Assembly (NCBI GenBank): GCA_033439795.1
Contig: JAUTDP010000002.1
Span: 3,968,001-4,032,000, forward strand
DNA length: 64,000 nucleotides
Direction: 5' to 3'
Source of the DNA: Sordaria brevicollis
Taxonomy: Eukaryota; Ascomycota; Sordariomycetes; Sordariales; Sordariaceae
Part shown: positions 47,087-59,840 of the stretch, piece after piece
How positions within the stretch are numbered: the first letter of the stretch is position 1
Layout of the letters: each line of letters starts with the position of its first letter
The notes under the pieces: generated by a model
What the model was told of the DNA's origin: nothing
What the model saw: the letters and a program-made list of their open reading frames with translations, nothing else
The model's database searches: none
Translations under genes and position numbers: made by a program

Positions 47087-48388
47087 TTCTGGTTATAGGC
47101 AAATTCGGTCTGTACGGAGGTTCTGGTTTGGGTGTTGCGACTCGCTCAGAGGTTGGGTAGGTGATCGAGTCGTCCTGGTCAACTGAAGGTTTAGGTTATT
47201 GGGGTTCTGGTATTATGGCGATATTAATTTGTTCGTTATGCAATACAACGTGGTGTTTTGTCGCGTGCGCGTGGTCGGTTTTCGTGAATGCGTTGTTCGT
47301 TAAGTATCGTGTTGAAGCTGTGTAGACGGTTGGCGTTGTTGCCGAGTGCTATGGAGATGTTCGAAAGGGGGTTGCAGCAGGTTGAGGTTCCAGACGCACT
47401 CAAGTTCAGGGTCACAAAAGGACACCGGGATCATGCATCCATCATGATGGGGAACAATGGGGGCGGCTCAGCTTCCCGTCTTAAAGTATACACCAGCCAC
47501 AGCTATGACCCCTTCCTGTCGCGAATGATGTCAGTTTGTCACTTTCACGTGTGGCTGCGCGTACAGTAAAGCACTTGCATGGCCAATGCGGGGTCTTTTT
47601 CTTTTGGGCGGAGCCTGCTGGAGCCTTCCGCTGCTCGTGGTCCACCGCGACTTCAGTCCCGTCAAATGTCGACGACGAACACCCGCTGGATGGACATGGG
47701 GTTTTTCGGAGTTCACTGCAGGGCAGGGACGGAGCACTGCACTGTCCTGCCCAGCGCCTTCCCTTGCCTGAGGTGTGTATTGGTAGAATCCCAGCTCCAG
47801 TGTTGGATGCCTCTTTTTCACGAGGGTCCAGTGCTGCACTTCTCACATGACGCGCGGCACGAGCTCCCGTTACGCTTCCATTTCCAAGTACTTCCACCCG
47901 TCATCCAATCTTGGGGCCGTGAATCCTCTGTTCAACCTCACTCACCTGCCTACACACTCTTAAGTGTGAAGAAGGATACAAGAATAAACACCCCAATAGA
48001 CAATTTCCCTTTCAAAATTCCATCCACCTGACCAGCAGAATTGTTCCATCACGACGATAGCGACCCCAAGGATCTCCCCAGCATTCTGATAAACAGCCGG
48101 TGTGGGGAACGCCCAGGTACCAACCTCGCATTTACACCACTGAATTGCAGTCTCCAAGGAATTGGCTGGCTGGCCTGCTTACTTGCTTGCCTGCCAATCT
48201 GCCTGCAGGCATTGATCGGCCATTGTTTCCCGAAGAACTGACTCTTGACGAACTCTCTCTCTCTTCTTCGTAATATTTTGCTATCGCTGTCGCATCTCCA
48301 CGACTCTTCACCGCAGCCGCTCTACACGACCTCGCCCTCCAAGACCCGCACCCGTCTGCTATAGGGATTCCCGCTTCGATACACCAAG
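47087..48388. promoter_or_regulatory. Divergent upstream region of the SNARE and SYLF-SH3 genes
   Basis: About 1.3 kb separates the start codons. Overlapping frames on both strands at 47481-47897 show no domain. CT-rich tracts (48241-48300) precede the plus-strand start, as is usual in fungal promoters. No specific site can be named. Confidence 0.5.
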
Positions 48389-49819
48389 ATGGGTATCAAC
48401 AACCCTCTTCCGTCGTCTCTTGGGTGTAAGTTGGTATTCCGAAGTTCCCGCGATGCTCAGAGCCTGACCCCGAAAATTATCCCCTTTGCTCGCCAAATCC
48501 GACAACTAACACGTCTACAAACAGCGGAATGTAAGAAGTGCGGCAAGATCCTCGCTTCCTTCATCGAGCCCAAGCAAGCCTTTGGACCCGACAAGGTGAT
48601 ACCGCCATCTGTGCTCGCGAGCGCCAAGGTACGAAAGAACATCTGGCACCTTGATGGTAGCAACCATTTGGCTGACGAACAAACTCATAGGGTCTTGCTA
48701 TCCTCACAGTCATCAAAGCTGGTTTCCTCGGTTCCGCCCGTTTCGGTAGCGGTCTAGTAGTCGCGCGCCTTCCCGACGGCAGCTGGTCCGCACCCAGCGC
48801 CATTGCTACGGGCGGTGCAGGCTTCGGCGGTCAGATCGGTTTCGAACTCACAGATTTCGTCTTCATTCTCAACGATGCGAGCGCCGTAAAAACATTTGCC
48901 CAGGCCGGATCTCTTACACTCGGCGGTAACGTTTCGGTTGCGGCAGGACCTGTCGGAAGAAATGCTGAGGCCGCCGGAGCTGCCTCGCTGAAAAGCGTAG
49001 CTGGCATCTTCAGTTACTCCAAGACAAAGGGCTTGTTTGCTGGTGTCTCTCTTGAAGGTTCTATGATTATCGAACGAAAGGACGCCAACGCGAAGCTCTA
49101 TGGTCGTCAAATTTCCGCCAAGGAACTCCTTTCGGGAGCCGAGCGTCCCCCGCCGCAGGCCGCTCCTCTTCTCAGCATTCTCAACTCACGAACCTTTGCA
49201 GGCATGTCCTCTGGGTCTTTCGACGACCGGATGTATAACGATCAGCCCGTCTACGACAACACTCATGACAGCGTGGTATGGGGTGACAGGACAGGAAACG
49301 CCTACGGCGAGGGTCAGACTCGCAATTCCGCCTATGGAGCACCGGGAGGATCCGGAGGACAAGCTCACGACGAGTTTGGCCGTCCCAAGCGCGCTTCCAC
49401 GTGGCAGGATGATGTTTACGATCAGCAACCCCGTGGCTTTTCGAACAACAGGTCGTCCGTACAGTACGGCCAGACCGACACTAACGGTGGTTATGGCGCG
49501 GCAGCGGCCGCTGACAAGAAGGTCGGCCCAGGGCGGCCGGCTGCACCAAAGCCGAATTACGCAAGCAAACAAGCGTTGATGAAGAAGAACGAGGCCGTTG
49601 CTCTCTACACTTTCAACGCGGATCAACCTGGAGATTTGGGTTTCCAAAAAGGCGAGGTTATTACTATTCTCAAGAAGACCGACAGTGATAACGACTGGTG
49701 GTAAGTACTTACCGTGGCTTCTTGGTGGCATTCGGTGTACTGACATACGTTATAGGACCGGCATGATCGGCACAAGACATGGCACGTTCCCCAGCAACTA
49801 CGTAAAGATGCTCGAGTAA
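48389..49819 (+). CDS. SYLF-SH3 actin-patch protein (Ysc84/Lsb3 family)
   Basis: These proteins bind actin and phosphoinositides through the SYLF (DUF500) domain and endocytic proteins through SH3, at cortical actin patches. Exons are 48389-48425, 48525-48628, 48691-49700 and 49756-49819, giving 404 aa. All four exons join in frame, the last intron splitting a Trp codon inside SH3 (NDWW/TGMIG). The N-terminus reads MGINNPLPSSLGSECKKCGKIL, typical of the family. SYLF covers about 30-240 (GLAILTVIKAGFLGSARFGSG, then GGQIGFELTDFVFILN). A Gly/Asn/Tyr-rich linker follows and SH3 spans 347-404 (ALYTFNADQPGDLGF, then GTFPSNYVKML). The first exon is only 37 bases, so automated annotation can miss it. 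Confidence 0.95.
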
Positions 49820-52800
49820 AGATAGGAGTGGATATACCCAGGCAGAGAGGCTTCGACAGACGACCTACGGCGATTCGCCAGTGACTGCAGCGTTGAACAC
49901 ATTTGCGTGCGCAGGCATATGAAGAGGACAACACCACAGGCCAAACATCGGAGCACCCTCATGAGATAACACTAGGGTGGCTATGTTGAGTTGGCTTGAC
50001 GACTTTTCTGAGCTCTCTTCCCCCGTTCTCTTCTCGGCGTTCTCTTAATTAACGACTTCATGCATGGATTTGGTTTACTTTTTTGTCTCTACATTTCAAT
50101 GTCTCTTCTTCTCCGGCGTTCTGGGATTTTACAAAGACGGAGGATCAGCAATGTTGTGAGGTCCCAGGTTTTAGTATGTTGGATCTATCGAAGGGCGGGA
50201 CTGGCGATGTTCGATCTAATCAGACTGTGGGCGGTACGCGTTTGGAAAGCAAGGAGAGAGACGTTGGACCTATCTTGACAGTAATGGACAATATGAGCCA
50301 GCCTTGATACCGAAGCATGTCGATACCGCTCCTTGAGATCCGCTCGAGGGAGGAATCTCTGTTGTGACCTGCTCCCTGCTTTTCTCGTCACCTAAGCATA
50401 TCTACCTCCCTGGGCAATGAACGTTATCTGCAACACTGTAGAAGGGAGAAGCACTAGTCAATACCCATGCGTAAGTTTAACTGTTGCAAATAAGCAACGT
50501 CGGCAATCACCAGGGTCAACTACAAAACGAACCATAACAAGTAAGTTGGGCATTTTTATACGGTTGTAGGCCGAGATTCACATATGAGCCAAAGCATACA
50601 ACAAGTTTCTATCCGCTGGTCGCAAAAGAGGAAGGCCAGACTGACCCTGTCGTATGACCGTGACCAAGAAAACATACTCCTCATACAGCTCATATCCAGA
50701 TTCCGATCCTTGAAGGGAATATCGACACCATTGCATTCAAGAGTGGGAGCGCGGAGAGGGTAATTAGAGAGTGTACCTCACGGCACATATGAAGGGGCAT
50801 GGTAAAATCCCGTGGTGTGTAAAGTTGTGCGACCCGAAGAAAAGCCAGAGTCTCGCCAGTGCGGCTTTGCTTTACCCATTACCACCGTGCCTCTACTCAT
50901 CAGGCGTACAGAGAGTAGGTGATCGTGAATACCACTTTTTCGCATAAGAAGGAGGTAAAGAACAGAGAACGGGCAGTTTTGTGCGTCAGAAGCAATGGAT
51001 TAACATGTTGTCTTTATGAGGGTTTATGATGGGCTCAAGTCCCCCTCCCTGCCAAAGACGAGAAGACTATGTAGGTTAGTGTATCAGTCTAATGTAGCAA
51101 CATTGCCATCGACTTAGGAGGCAAGCTACGTTCATGCCCATGATCATGGGTGTTCTTATTCAATTCCTTGAAGCCTTATAGTAATATTCGCCTATGTCGT
51201 ACTGCCTCCTACCATCCGCTTTTACAAACAGTCTTACTTCAATAGCATCAAACTTGATCAAGTCCTCTCGAATCCAATTCGTTCAACAACCCCAAGATAT
51301 CACGGCGCTTGGAGGTAGTAACCACGGGTGTCCTGTTCGGTTTCACAAACAAAAAGTTAGGATGATATCGCATATGACACGAATTTTGAGTGAAGTGATG
51401 AAGAGTTCAGTTGAGCTGCTACATAGGTACAGATTTGGTCCCATGCCTGCAAAGCAGCCATGTCAATCAATATCCTGAATCCCACCACAAAAACATCTTG
51501 GACTAGAGGGAACAAAAGTGCGTTGTTGTTGCTAGAACTAAGAACGAAAGAACAAATCCCGTTGAGGGCTAGAAATACATGGTGGTGCGGGCAAGGCCCA
51601 CAAAACAGGGCATGCCAGTGAATGGCGATGCTGGTGAATGGAGGTGAGGCCATAGCCCCACCACAACAAAACACGAATCATCATCGCCATCACCGTAACA
51701 AGAGTGAAGCGGTAGAAACCGTGACTAGCAAGGTTACTGGGTGTGATCATCGTCTTTTGCTCAAGCCGAATGCTGTGTGCAAGTTGTAACAGGCAATTTT
51801 TGCCTTTTCCATATCTTTCTCTTTCCCGAGAGATGGCTTCTTCTGCCTGTTGGTAACCATCCACGAACTTCGACGCACAAACAAGATAGCTTCCTCTTTG
51901 GCCACTTAACTCGTTCGGATCTTTTCGCGATATCTGTGAGTCAGCAAGGAGAACCCATAAATTTTGGAGGTTCATGCTGTTTGATGATAAATTTTGCTGC
52001 TAGATATCATAAAATCACAATTCCATCACTTTCTCGAAAAGTGAAAAGATTCACAATCTCGTATCGCTTTCAGAGTCGCTTCCTATGATATCGCAACGCC
52101 AAGCCATCCGTGAGGGTGTGTGTTAGTAACGGGCTTCTAGAAGACTTCCATGCAGTGGATGCATTCAGTTGGTTATTTCACGTCATGTCATGTCCCAAAG
52201 ACGTGAAAAAGGGCGCGGCGCGGGACGGAAATAACACTGAATCGGTACACTTGTTGGACCGGCTCTGTTGCACCTCTCCAAAAATTGGGTGTGTCATTGT
52301 TGAGGTTTTGGTTGGTATCCTCGTCTTGTCGTTCACAGTTAGGTTTCCATTCGTAAAGCATGTGATAGGACGGACCAATCAGAGGCTAGAAGAAATGCAC
52401 ATGTTTTCCGGCTGCCGAAGGGAAGTGCTCGATGTCGAGACATACGGCTATGTACGTACCTAAGTTTACGTACAATTTTAGAAGGCGTCAAACCTAGGTT
52501 TGGTGACGGCATTAAGGAAATGAGTCAAGTTCGGTGGTTAGCTTGACAGGTTCTTATTCCGGTTGTCGTGATGGTCCAAGACATGGCCGTTTTCACATGC
52601 TTCGTTGGCTGGTGGTCCCTGGATGACAAAGGAAGACTGGATTGGACTCGGGCATTGTCATTAAAATAAAGAAAAGCGGGTCCGAATCGGCGACGCGGCG
52701 ACGGGTACCTCGATCGTCTCGGACCTTGGTCCGTCGATATTATAGTCGAACACCACGTCTGTGCTGCGGACGGTTTCAACTCGGAGCTATTATTCACGTG

Positions 52801-52914
52801 CGATCGGTGATGTCTAAATTCCGGTCCCGACCGAACGCTGAGGTGGAATTGTTTGACCGATGATGCGATAGAGGTGACAATACATAGGACTATTGCCTGG
52901 CATTGTTGCCGGTT
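49820..52914. other. Intergenic region, no supported gene
   Basis: Short frames occur on both strands, the longest at 51538-51975 (minus, 145 codons), with no domain and no splice support. No tRNA or other RNA gene was recognised. Confidence 0.5.
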
Positions 52915-52916
52915 TA

Positions 52917-53274
52917 CAGGGAAACCTGCAATTAACGATCAGAGGAATAACGATAACCTGGTTATAACGATCAATTTTCGCGCCACCGTTTTTTTTGTAT
53001 GAGGATTTGAGCAGTATAACGATAATCTCCGATTTGGCATTCCGATCAAAATTCTGGCAGAATTTATATGGTGATCGTAATACTCAATAGGTAGGAAATA
53101 TAGGTAGGACCGCCAAGTTACCCCCTTACCGGTAGCTCACCACCACTTTTTGGTACCGGTGTACCTATCCCGAGGTTTGCCTTGGCGTCCTTGGCAACCT
53201 GGAAGTAACGATAATCTCCGGATAACGATCAGAAAAACTGCCACCAAGCATATCGTTAATTGCAGGTTTCCCTG
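52917..53274. mobile_element. 358-bp TA-flanked MITE with perfect 23-bp inverted ends
   Basis: It begins CAGGGAAACCTGC and ends GCAGGTTTCCCTG. The 23-bp ends (52917-52939 and 53252-53274) are perfect inverted repeats and are flanked by TA (52915-52916 and 53275-53276), as for Tc1/mariner/pogo elements. The motif TAACGAT occurs about seven times within the element counting both strands, clustered toward the two ends, as if for transposase binding. There is no coding capacity. The lack of decay in the ends suggests a recent or unRIPed copy. Confidence 0.85.
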
Positions 53275-53276
53275 TA

Positions 53277-56200
53277 TTCAGTTGAAAGGGGAAATACTTA
53301 CCAGATATCTTGTTTCCCACCTTGACAGATATCACTGTCTGCGGCTAGATCGCGGATTTTTGAACCGGTTTTAAGAAACGGAGCTGCTCGATAAGCAGCG
53401 CACAGAGATGGAAAAACAGCAGGCCTCCACTATATAAGAGACGCCGCAAACAGCCCGATACGTCGCCCCTGATTACGAATTCAGGACAGTGATTGCTTGA
53501 CGGGCTGCTAGCATGTGTCCTCAGCATGCCGACGGGATGGGAACTGTAGTGAAATGCAGGGGCAAATGCCGTGAGAAAAGGGCCGAAGATAAACTTGCAT
53601 GAGGCCTCAGGTAGAATCTTGGTGGTTTTGCATACTTCCAGTACAGTTCTCGTATGCACATTGATAGTGTCGTGTACTGCTAGTGTAGTATCGCCCGTAG
53701 TGGTCCGCCGACCTGTAACGTCCACGGGTAGCTCCGGGAGTTCGCCCGGGGACCCACCGAACGGGACCGGCTAAAATGCCTTTCGTTCGATTTGCATCCT
53801 TGCGGCGACTTTGTAGTTCGCAATATTTTTTCGTAGGGCTGATGAGAATGGCGACGACGGGAACGGTATACAGAAGCAGGAAGCAGGAAGCACATAGCAT
53901 CCCCTAAACTTTGCCGGGTACTCGAGCGAGAGTGTCACAGACAAAAGATTGACATCTGTGGCGTGATAATGGAGGTTATCAACGCCTTCTCAAAGACAGT
54001 GAACATCAACAGGACGCCGTCTGGTCTAAAAGTTCAGCTTCTGTGAGAGTTACCGCGGATTCCCCACCTGCACAACGCAGGAGGCATCTCGCCCACATCT
54101 GGCGGTGTGTTTGGAAATTTCTGCTCCAGGGCTCTTTTTATCCGTACTTGCTGCGGCATAATGACTCAAGCATCGAGAAAGAAAAGGCCTTGATATCGAC
54201 GTTTCACTGGTTGAAAAGGGCCGGCTAGAGTGGATGACTGAGAGAGAAAAACTTTGTTCGGCCGCTCGTGTTTACGACGGATCTAGATCTTGGTTGGAGC
54301 TCGCTTCCAGCTTTTGCTTCGCCTTGGCTTTAGAAGGTTAACGCCCGGGAGATCGACAAGCGCGGCGGTGCTAATGGCCAATCGGCTCTGTGTTGGTTCT
54401 GGTGTTGGTGCTGTTGGCGATGGTGGAAGGGTGGCTCGGCTGTTGGTTTATAACACTTGATACAACACTCACCATGATCAAGTAACCGTTGGTGGCTGTC
54501 AGTGTGAGTGCCCTTCTCACTTCCTGTCAGTTCAATCATGCCCGTCGTATGAATGGCTTCTTTTCCGCCGAGGTTAATGGAAGGGATGAACAGGCAAAAA
54601 GGGGGCGATCTCACTGGTTCCTGTTTCGAATGGGGCCCTGAAGCCTGAAGCATCTAGCCCTCTCACTGGAGCAGCGGCTTCCCGGCTTTCAGTGAGGCTC
54701 GCGTGGCTCGGCGTCTGTCGGCATCGTCTACCGCGTTTCGGACAAGGAGGGCCTGCCCCACCTGCCCACTTTGCTGCAATCGGGACCCTCGTTTGGCTCC
54801 GGCATCCGACGCCAGAGTCGCACACAACCACAACCAGAGTCGACGACGAACGGCTCGACCCTCATCCTGTGGCCCTGTGGGTATTGCACATGTCGGGACC
54901 TGCCATTTAATGCGTACCTGACAGGTACATACAGGTGTGCTTGCTGTCTGATTTGCCGATGGAACCGTGCTGCAACTGCAAAAACGGCTGATGCCTCGAT
55001 CTGCTTGACTGACACCTGCATCCCGATGGGCTGATTTGATTTCTGTCCATGGCGCCATCATCGCCATCATCGCCATTTTTGGAAGACGGAGGGGTTCAAT
55101 GCCATGGGAGGGTCGACGGTGAGAATAGAGGTAAAAAAGAAACCGAGTCAACGAGTTGGTGGTTGGGCCTTTGAAACCCAACAAACCTCCTTCTTATCAT
55201 CATCAACTCTTAGCTTGTGACCAACAACTCTGCATGTTATCAAACATGAAGGTGTGATGAAAGAAGACAGGCACATGGGCGCTGTGATTGGTCTCAGCGG
55301 TGTTGTTTGCTCGTGTCCAAACTCTTTCAACCTAACTTGACTCTTTGGGGCAACTTCGGTGTACCCTCCCAACTACCGGCGTGGGGGGCATTTTTAGTTT
55401 CTTTTCCTGTCGTTCTAGAAATCGAGTGAGCAAGGTTCGTGGCTCTGGACAACTCAATACTAATCAAAGAGGCTGAGTATTGGACTCAGGATGCTCATGG
55501 CATCTTGAATTCTGACATCCATTTAACATATACGGGGATTATGTGAGCATCTGAGATGGGGGAAGAAGTAGCATTTCGCAAGTTCATGCGGAAGGAGGGT
55601 TGTTCCTTTCGCGGTGTGAGTGGTGGGAATAAAAGAAGGGACTTTTTCCATGCTGATGTTAGTGTTGAAGCTACAGCAGCTAGAGAAACCCTATCGAGTA
55701 GCGACCTCTTGGCGCCAGGTCCCCGCCGCTTTCTTTTCGACCCTACCTTCGCGATTTTCGACATTCCGTTTTTTTCCTGCATGCCCGCGGGCAGGTACTC
55801 CTGGGTACTTAAACTCAGCCCAGCATTGACCAGGGTGCACGGAAAGCCCTCGCAACTGAATGACGCTATCGACATGCCCCCCACCAACATCCCGATGCTA
55901 TTCTCTCAGGGCGGTCGTCGAGGGAACTGATGGATGTTTTCAGCTTCATTTTCACCTGTCTTTGTGGCCATGCCCGTCGCTCACTGTCACGGTGACAGAT
56001 GGCGTTATCATCCCTTGCGTCAATCCCGTTCCGACAGCCTTCTCCGACTCGCTGGGTAGACTTATCCAACTTGTAGCGTCTAAGTGGAACACCGCTTGTA
56101 AATGGGTGGCAGGTTGGGATCCGGCTATGCGATGGTGTGGTTGCTGGATACCTTTTGGGTCACGTTCTGATACACCAGACACAGGACGGCTGGACGGGTA

Positions 56201-56713
56201 ATGTATCTTCCCCTTCTCGGTCGTGAACACAGTCGTCCACTTGTCTCGGTACATCGGATGCAGCCTCCTATACCCAGAGGAAGAAGTTCACGCTCGTGAT
56301 CCATATCCAGTGCCATCACATCCACCATGGCGCCATCCATCCCCTCAGTCATATCTGCGATGTCTGGTTGATGGTTTCGGTCACCCGAGCGTCACCTATT
56401 CAGCGACAATTAAGACTGTCACGAGTAGAGAGGACTGCGGTCGTAGAGGGTGTGAAGGGTCGAGTTCGACGTTGAGGAAGTAGAGGTAGGTCCGGATGGC
56501 TCCTCTTTTAAAAGTATCCGAAGTCTTCAATTGCTCCTACGCGGTACCAGCCGAGGTGACCAGAGGTGACACTTCTCAACCTGGAACAGTCTGAAGAGTG
56601 GATATTCAAGCAAGTCAGCGGGTGGGAAGGTGAACGAGAAGGAAAGAACAGGGCATGCCATTGCCCATTCCGCCATTCCCGCCTATCCTCCAGACCCATC
56701 ACGATCCCCATCT
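53277..56713. other. Intergenic region, no supported gene
   Basis: It contains short overlapping frames only; those at 54663-55184 (minus) and 55495-55930 (both strands) look like chance frames in GC-rich DNA. Small repeats are a CATCATCGC run near 55050-55075 and GGAAGCA copies near 53870-53892. Confidence 0.5.
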
Positions 56714-56722
56714 CATTGCCCA
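56714..56722. repeat. 9-bp target site duplication CATTGCCCA, left copy
   Basis: It directly precedes the inverted repeat end. The identical nine bases follow the other end at 57292-57300. Confidence 0.9.
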
Positions 56723-57291
56723 GAGGCGGGCTAACCACAGACTCATGTTTTCCCTATACCTAGACTACTTAACCTATTTGGGTAAAAGATTCTTCGATTT
56801 TTTCACTACACAAAAAATTCCAGCGGAGGAATTAGCTGCAGCCCCAGTGCCCAGCCCACACGACCAAAATCTCGGTGGTTCAACGACCAAAGGCTTCAAC
56901 GACCAAAGGCTTCAACGACCAAAAGCTTCAACGACCAAAGGCTTCAACGACCAAAGGCTTCAACGACCAAAGGCTTCAACGACCAAAGGTTTCAACGACC
57001 AAAGGCTTCAACGACCAAAGGCTTCAACGACTAAAGGCTTCAGCTTTCGCAATATTCTAAAAGGTTATTATTTGGTGTAGCCGGAGTTTGGTTATAGGGA
57101 TTTGAGGGCTCCCGGCCCTTTTTTTGGACGAAGTGTCAAAAAAAATTATTTGAGGCCTAACAAATCCCGGCCTTTATCTTGGGCCAAAATATTAGCGGCC
57201 GATAAGATAGATCAAATGATGGAAACTCTTACCTAAATAGGTTAAGTAGTCTAGGTATAGGGAAAATATGAGTCTGTGGTTAGCCCGCCTC
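56723..57291. mobile_element. 569-bp MULE-like non-autonomous transposon with internal minisatellite
   Basis: Terminal inverted repeats of 70 bp (56723-56792 and 57222-57291) begin GAGGCGGGCTAACC and match at 66 of 70 positions; three of the four differences are G/A or A/G. A 9-bp duplication CATTGCCCA flanks the element. Long inverted ends plus a 9-bp duplication are characteristic of Mutator-like elements. The interior holds a ten-unit 16-bp tandem array and an AT-rich stretch. No transposase is encoded, so it must have been mobilised in trans. Confidence 0.88.
56879..57044 (+). repeat. Minisatellite: ten copies of a 16-bp unit
   Basis: The unit is GGCTTCAACGACCAAA with only a few single-base variants (an A at one copy, a T at two others). 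Because 16 is not a multiple of three, all frames read a 16-residue periodic peptide over three units, which explains the long open frames here; they are not evidence of a gene. The array lies inside the MULE-like element. Confidence 0.92.
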
Positions 57292-57300
57292 CATTGCCCA
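57292..57300. repeat. 9-bp target site duplication CATTGCCCA, right copy
   Basis: It is identical to 56714-56722 and lies just outside the right inverted repeat. Confidence 0.9.
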
Positions 57301-57830
57301 TCGGCCTATGAATCTGTTCCGCCTTATCCACACTGGACTCGCCCTCACATCCCTGTCCCTTTCTAGAGTCTCTTCGTTCTTTTTGCACACAAAGTCTCTG
57401 GCCCGCCCTCCCTGGTACCTCGGCGGTTCCATAACGTTTGCATCCTGTCATTATTTTTCCTCAAAAGTGTCTAACCTGTCGTCATTCTTTACTTTTTACC
57501 TCCTCTGCTCGCTTGCTCATTTTCTCTCGCTTCCCTGTCACCTCTCTCCATATCTATCCCCGAACATAATCTCTCAACAGCGCATAAAGCAACCTCCTGC
57601 TCGCACCTTCACACACCATGCGCCGTTGTCGCTCATAGTCCCGCCACTACGTCTGTTTACCTAATAGCCGCATACCACGACATCCCTACATGCCGTATCG
57701 AGCTTTGCGATTGATGCGAAAATAATACATTTTCTGGCCATATCCACCGCCTTTAGCCATTTAGTCTCTTTCCAAAAGGCCAGACACATCGCCAAGACAA
57801 CCGTATCTCTGCGTTTTCAACTAGCCGGCC
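57301..57830 (+). promoter_or_regulatory. Upstream region of the arrestin-like gene
   Basis: It is C/T-rich over 57340-57680, as is common before fungal start codons. The MULE-like element ends 539 bases before the ATG, so it sits in or next to this promoter. No defined site was recognised. Confidence 0.45.
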
Positions 57831-59840
57831 ATGCCGTTCACCAATCCCTTCACTTCGGTGACAGGGAAGCATGCCTACACATATTTTGACATTCGGTATG
57901 CCTTTGCGCCCTTCTCTCAGTCTGTACGCGAGACAGTGACTAACAAAACTCAACACAGGCTCGAGAACGATTTCATCGTCTTTCGCGGCAATGAACACGA
58001 GTCTGCTGGCCAACTACTGCAAGGCACTGTCGTGCTGTGCCTACCAGCGCCGCTGAAAATCGAAGATGTTCACTTGAGGTTAACGGGAACTCTACACATG
58101 AGGTAGGTGCACAAAGTGGAGCCCGCAGAGTCCAGTTTCAGATGAAAGCTAACACGCATGGTGCGCAGTTGGAACGACCCTCGCGTCACTGCCGCTGGAA
58201 TTTCGAACCACAAGATCGACCGCACCACGACGATATACTCGCACAGATGGAAACCTTTCGTCGGCGTCGGCTCCGAAAACCAGTCTATCAGCAGCCCCAA
58301 TGGCCTCATGACTAGGGGTGTTACACTACCTGCCGGAAACTACGAATGGCCCTTCGAGCTGATGCTGCCAGGAGACATGACTGAGAGTGTCGAGGGTCTC
58401 CGCGAAGCCACTCTCACCTACAAACTTAAGGCCACAGTAGCACGAGGCAAGCTCGCCTACGATCTTCACGCCTACAAACGTCTGCGCATCATTCGAACCC
58501 TCGACCCGTCTACCCTGGAATTTCTTCACACAATGAGCGTGGAAAACATCTGGCCTAACAAGGTCGAATACTCAATCTCGATTCCCAAGAAGGCTGTTGT
58601 TTTCGGCAGCACAATTCCTTTGTCGACCAGGTTTACGCCCCTTTTGAAGGGCCTGGAACTGGGAGAGATCACCATCAGGCTGCTGGAGGTTCACGAGTTC
58701 ATGCTCCAGTCGCATTCAGGTTACGGTATCCGCGAACACAAGAAAGAGCGGGAAATCTCGGTTTGGAAGATCCCAATCGAGCGGGAGAAGCACTGGCAAG
58801 ATGTCATTGAGGATACTGGACAGGAAGGATGGGTGATGAACACGGGGCTTGACTTGCCACGGACACTCGGCAAGTGTGTCCAGGATGTCAACGCTCACGG
58901 AATCAAGGTTCGCCACAAGTTGAAGGTGGTGCTCGCTCTGCACAATCCGGATGGGCATGTTTCGGAACTTCGCGCAACCCTGCCTGTTTCGATCTTCATC
59001 TCACCCAACATGCCCTTGGATGAAGAAGGAAACCTGGTGAGGCAGATGCCTAATGGGACGACGCCTGGGGATGTGGTCGCTGCTCCTCCGCCAAGCTACG
59101 ATGAACATACGCTTGACCAGCTTTACGAAGATATGGAACCAACGGGCCTGCAGACTCCGGCCGGCATGGCGAGCCCGTTGTATGGCCACTCCCGCGCAGG
59201 GTCGGTCGAGAATCTTGCGGCATTGCTTCATAGTCATAGCACGGCGGTCGCTCCGGCAGCACTCACGTCTAGGTTGCAGAGTATGTCCCTGGAGCCATCG
59301 AGCCGCAGCAACTCGTGGCACGATGGAGATTCAGAAGCAGCCACGCCCAACAATGGTCCCGCAGACAGCGTTCAGACTTCGGCTCTTCCGTCGGCACCAC
59401 TGACACGACAGAACAGCGACGACAATATCACTGCCGAGACAATGTCAGGATACCATACACCAGAGCACTTGGACTTTTCGGGAATAACGGAGCTCAGCAA
59501 GGTTCCAAGTTACCACACGGCGGTCAAGACACCAGTTCGGCCCATCGTGTACCCCGAGGGCACGGTTCTGCCTGACTACGTGGCTGCAACAGGCGGTTCT
59601 GGGACAACCACTCCTGGATCACCGGTCCTGGGTCATTCTGAGGCTGGGGACAGTGCAAGCAAACTAGAAGAGCGCCACTCATTCATCCCAGAACCGCCTC
59701 GGCGTAAGTCGACGCGGTCACGGCTCGCCTTCACGCTCTCGCACATCCCACACATTCATCACTCACATTCACACCACGGTCACTCGCATTCAGAGTCTGA
59801 AGATCGCAGACGGCACTCGTCGATGATGCAGGCCAATTGA
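57831..59840 (+). CDS. creD: Arrestin-like adaptor of HECT ubiquitin ligase (CreD/ApyA type)
   Basis: This alpha-arrestin links plasma-membrane transporters to the Rsp5/HulA HECT ligase for ubiquitin-driven endocytosis; the Aspergillus counterparts CreD and ApyA affect carbon-catabolite control. Exons are 57831-57895, 57959-58102 and 58169-59840, giving 626 aa. Splices restore YFDIRLENDFIVFRG and HMSWNDPRV. The arrestin N-domain covers about 18-165 (PAGNYEWPFELMLPG, then SVEGL) and the C-domain about 175-350 (VENIWPNKVEYSI, then RATLPVSIFISPN). WW-domain binding motifs are PPSY at 377-380 and LPDY at 537-540. The C-terminus is Ser-rich and has a His-rich patch at about 596-613. Symbol assigned from overall similarity; ApyA is the alternative. 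Confidence 0.88.

Noticed and set aside
54663..55184. 173-codon minus-strand frame
   Set aside because: Basic, low-complexity translation without domain, overlapped by open frames on the other strand.
56879..57044. Regular repeats considered as a CRISPR array
   Set aside because: Units are directly adjacent without spacers, the genome is eukaryotic and the array lies inside a transposon.
56655..57080. 141-codon plus-strand frame with periodic protein (FNDQRLQRPKASTTKG)
   Set aside because: The periodicity comes from the 16-bp minisatellite in the MULE-like element; all three frames are open for the same reason.
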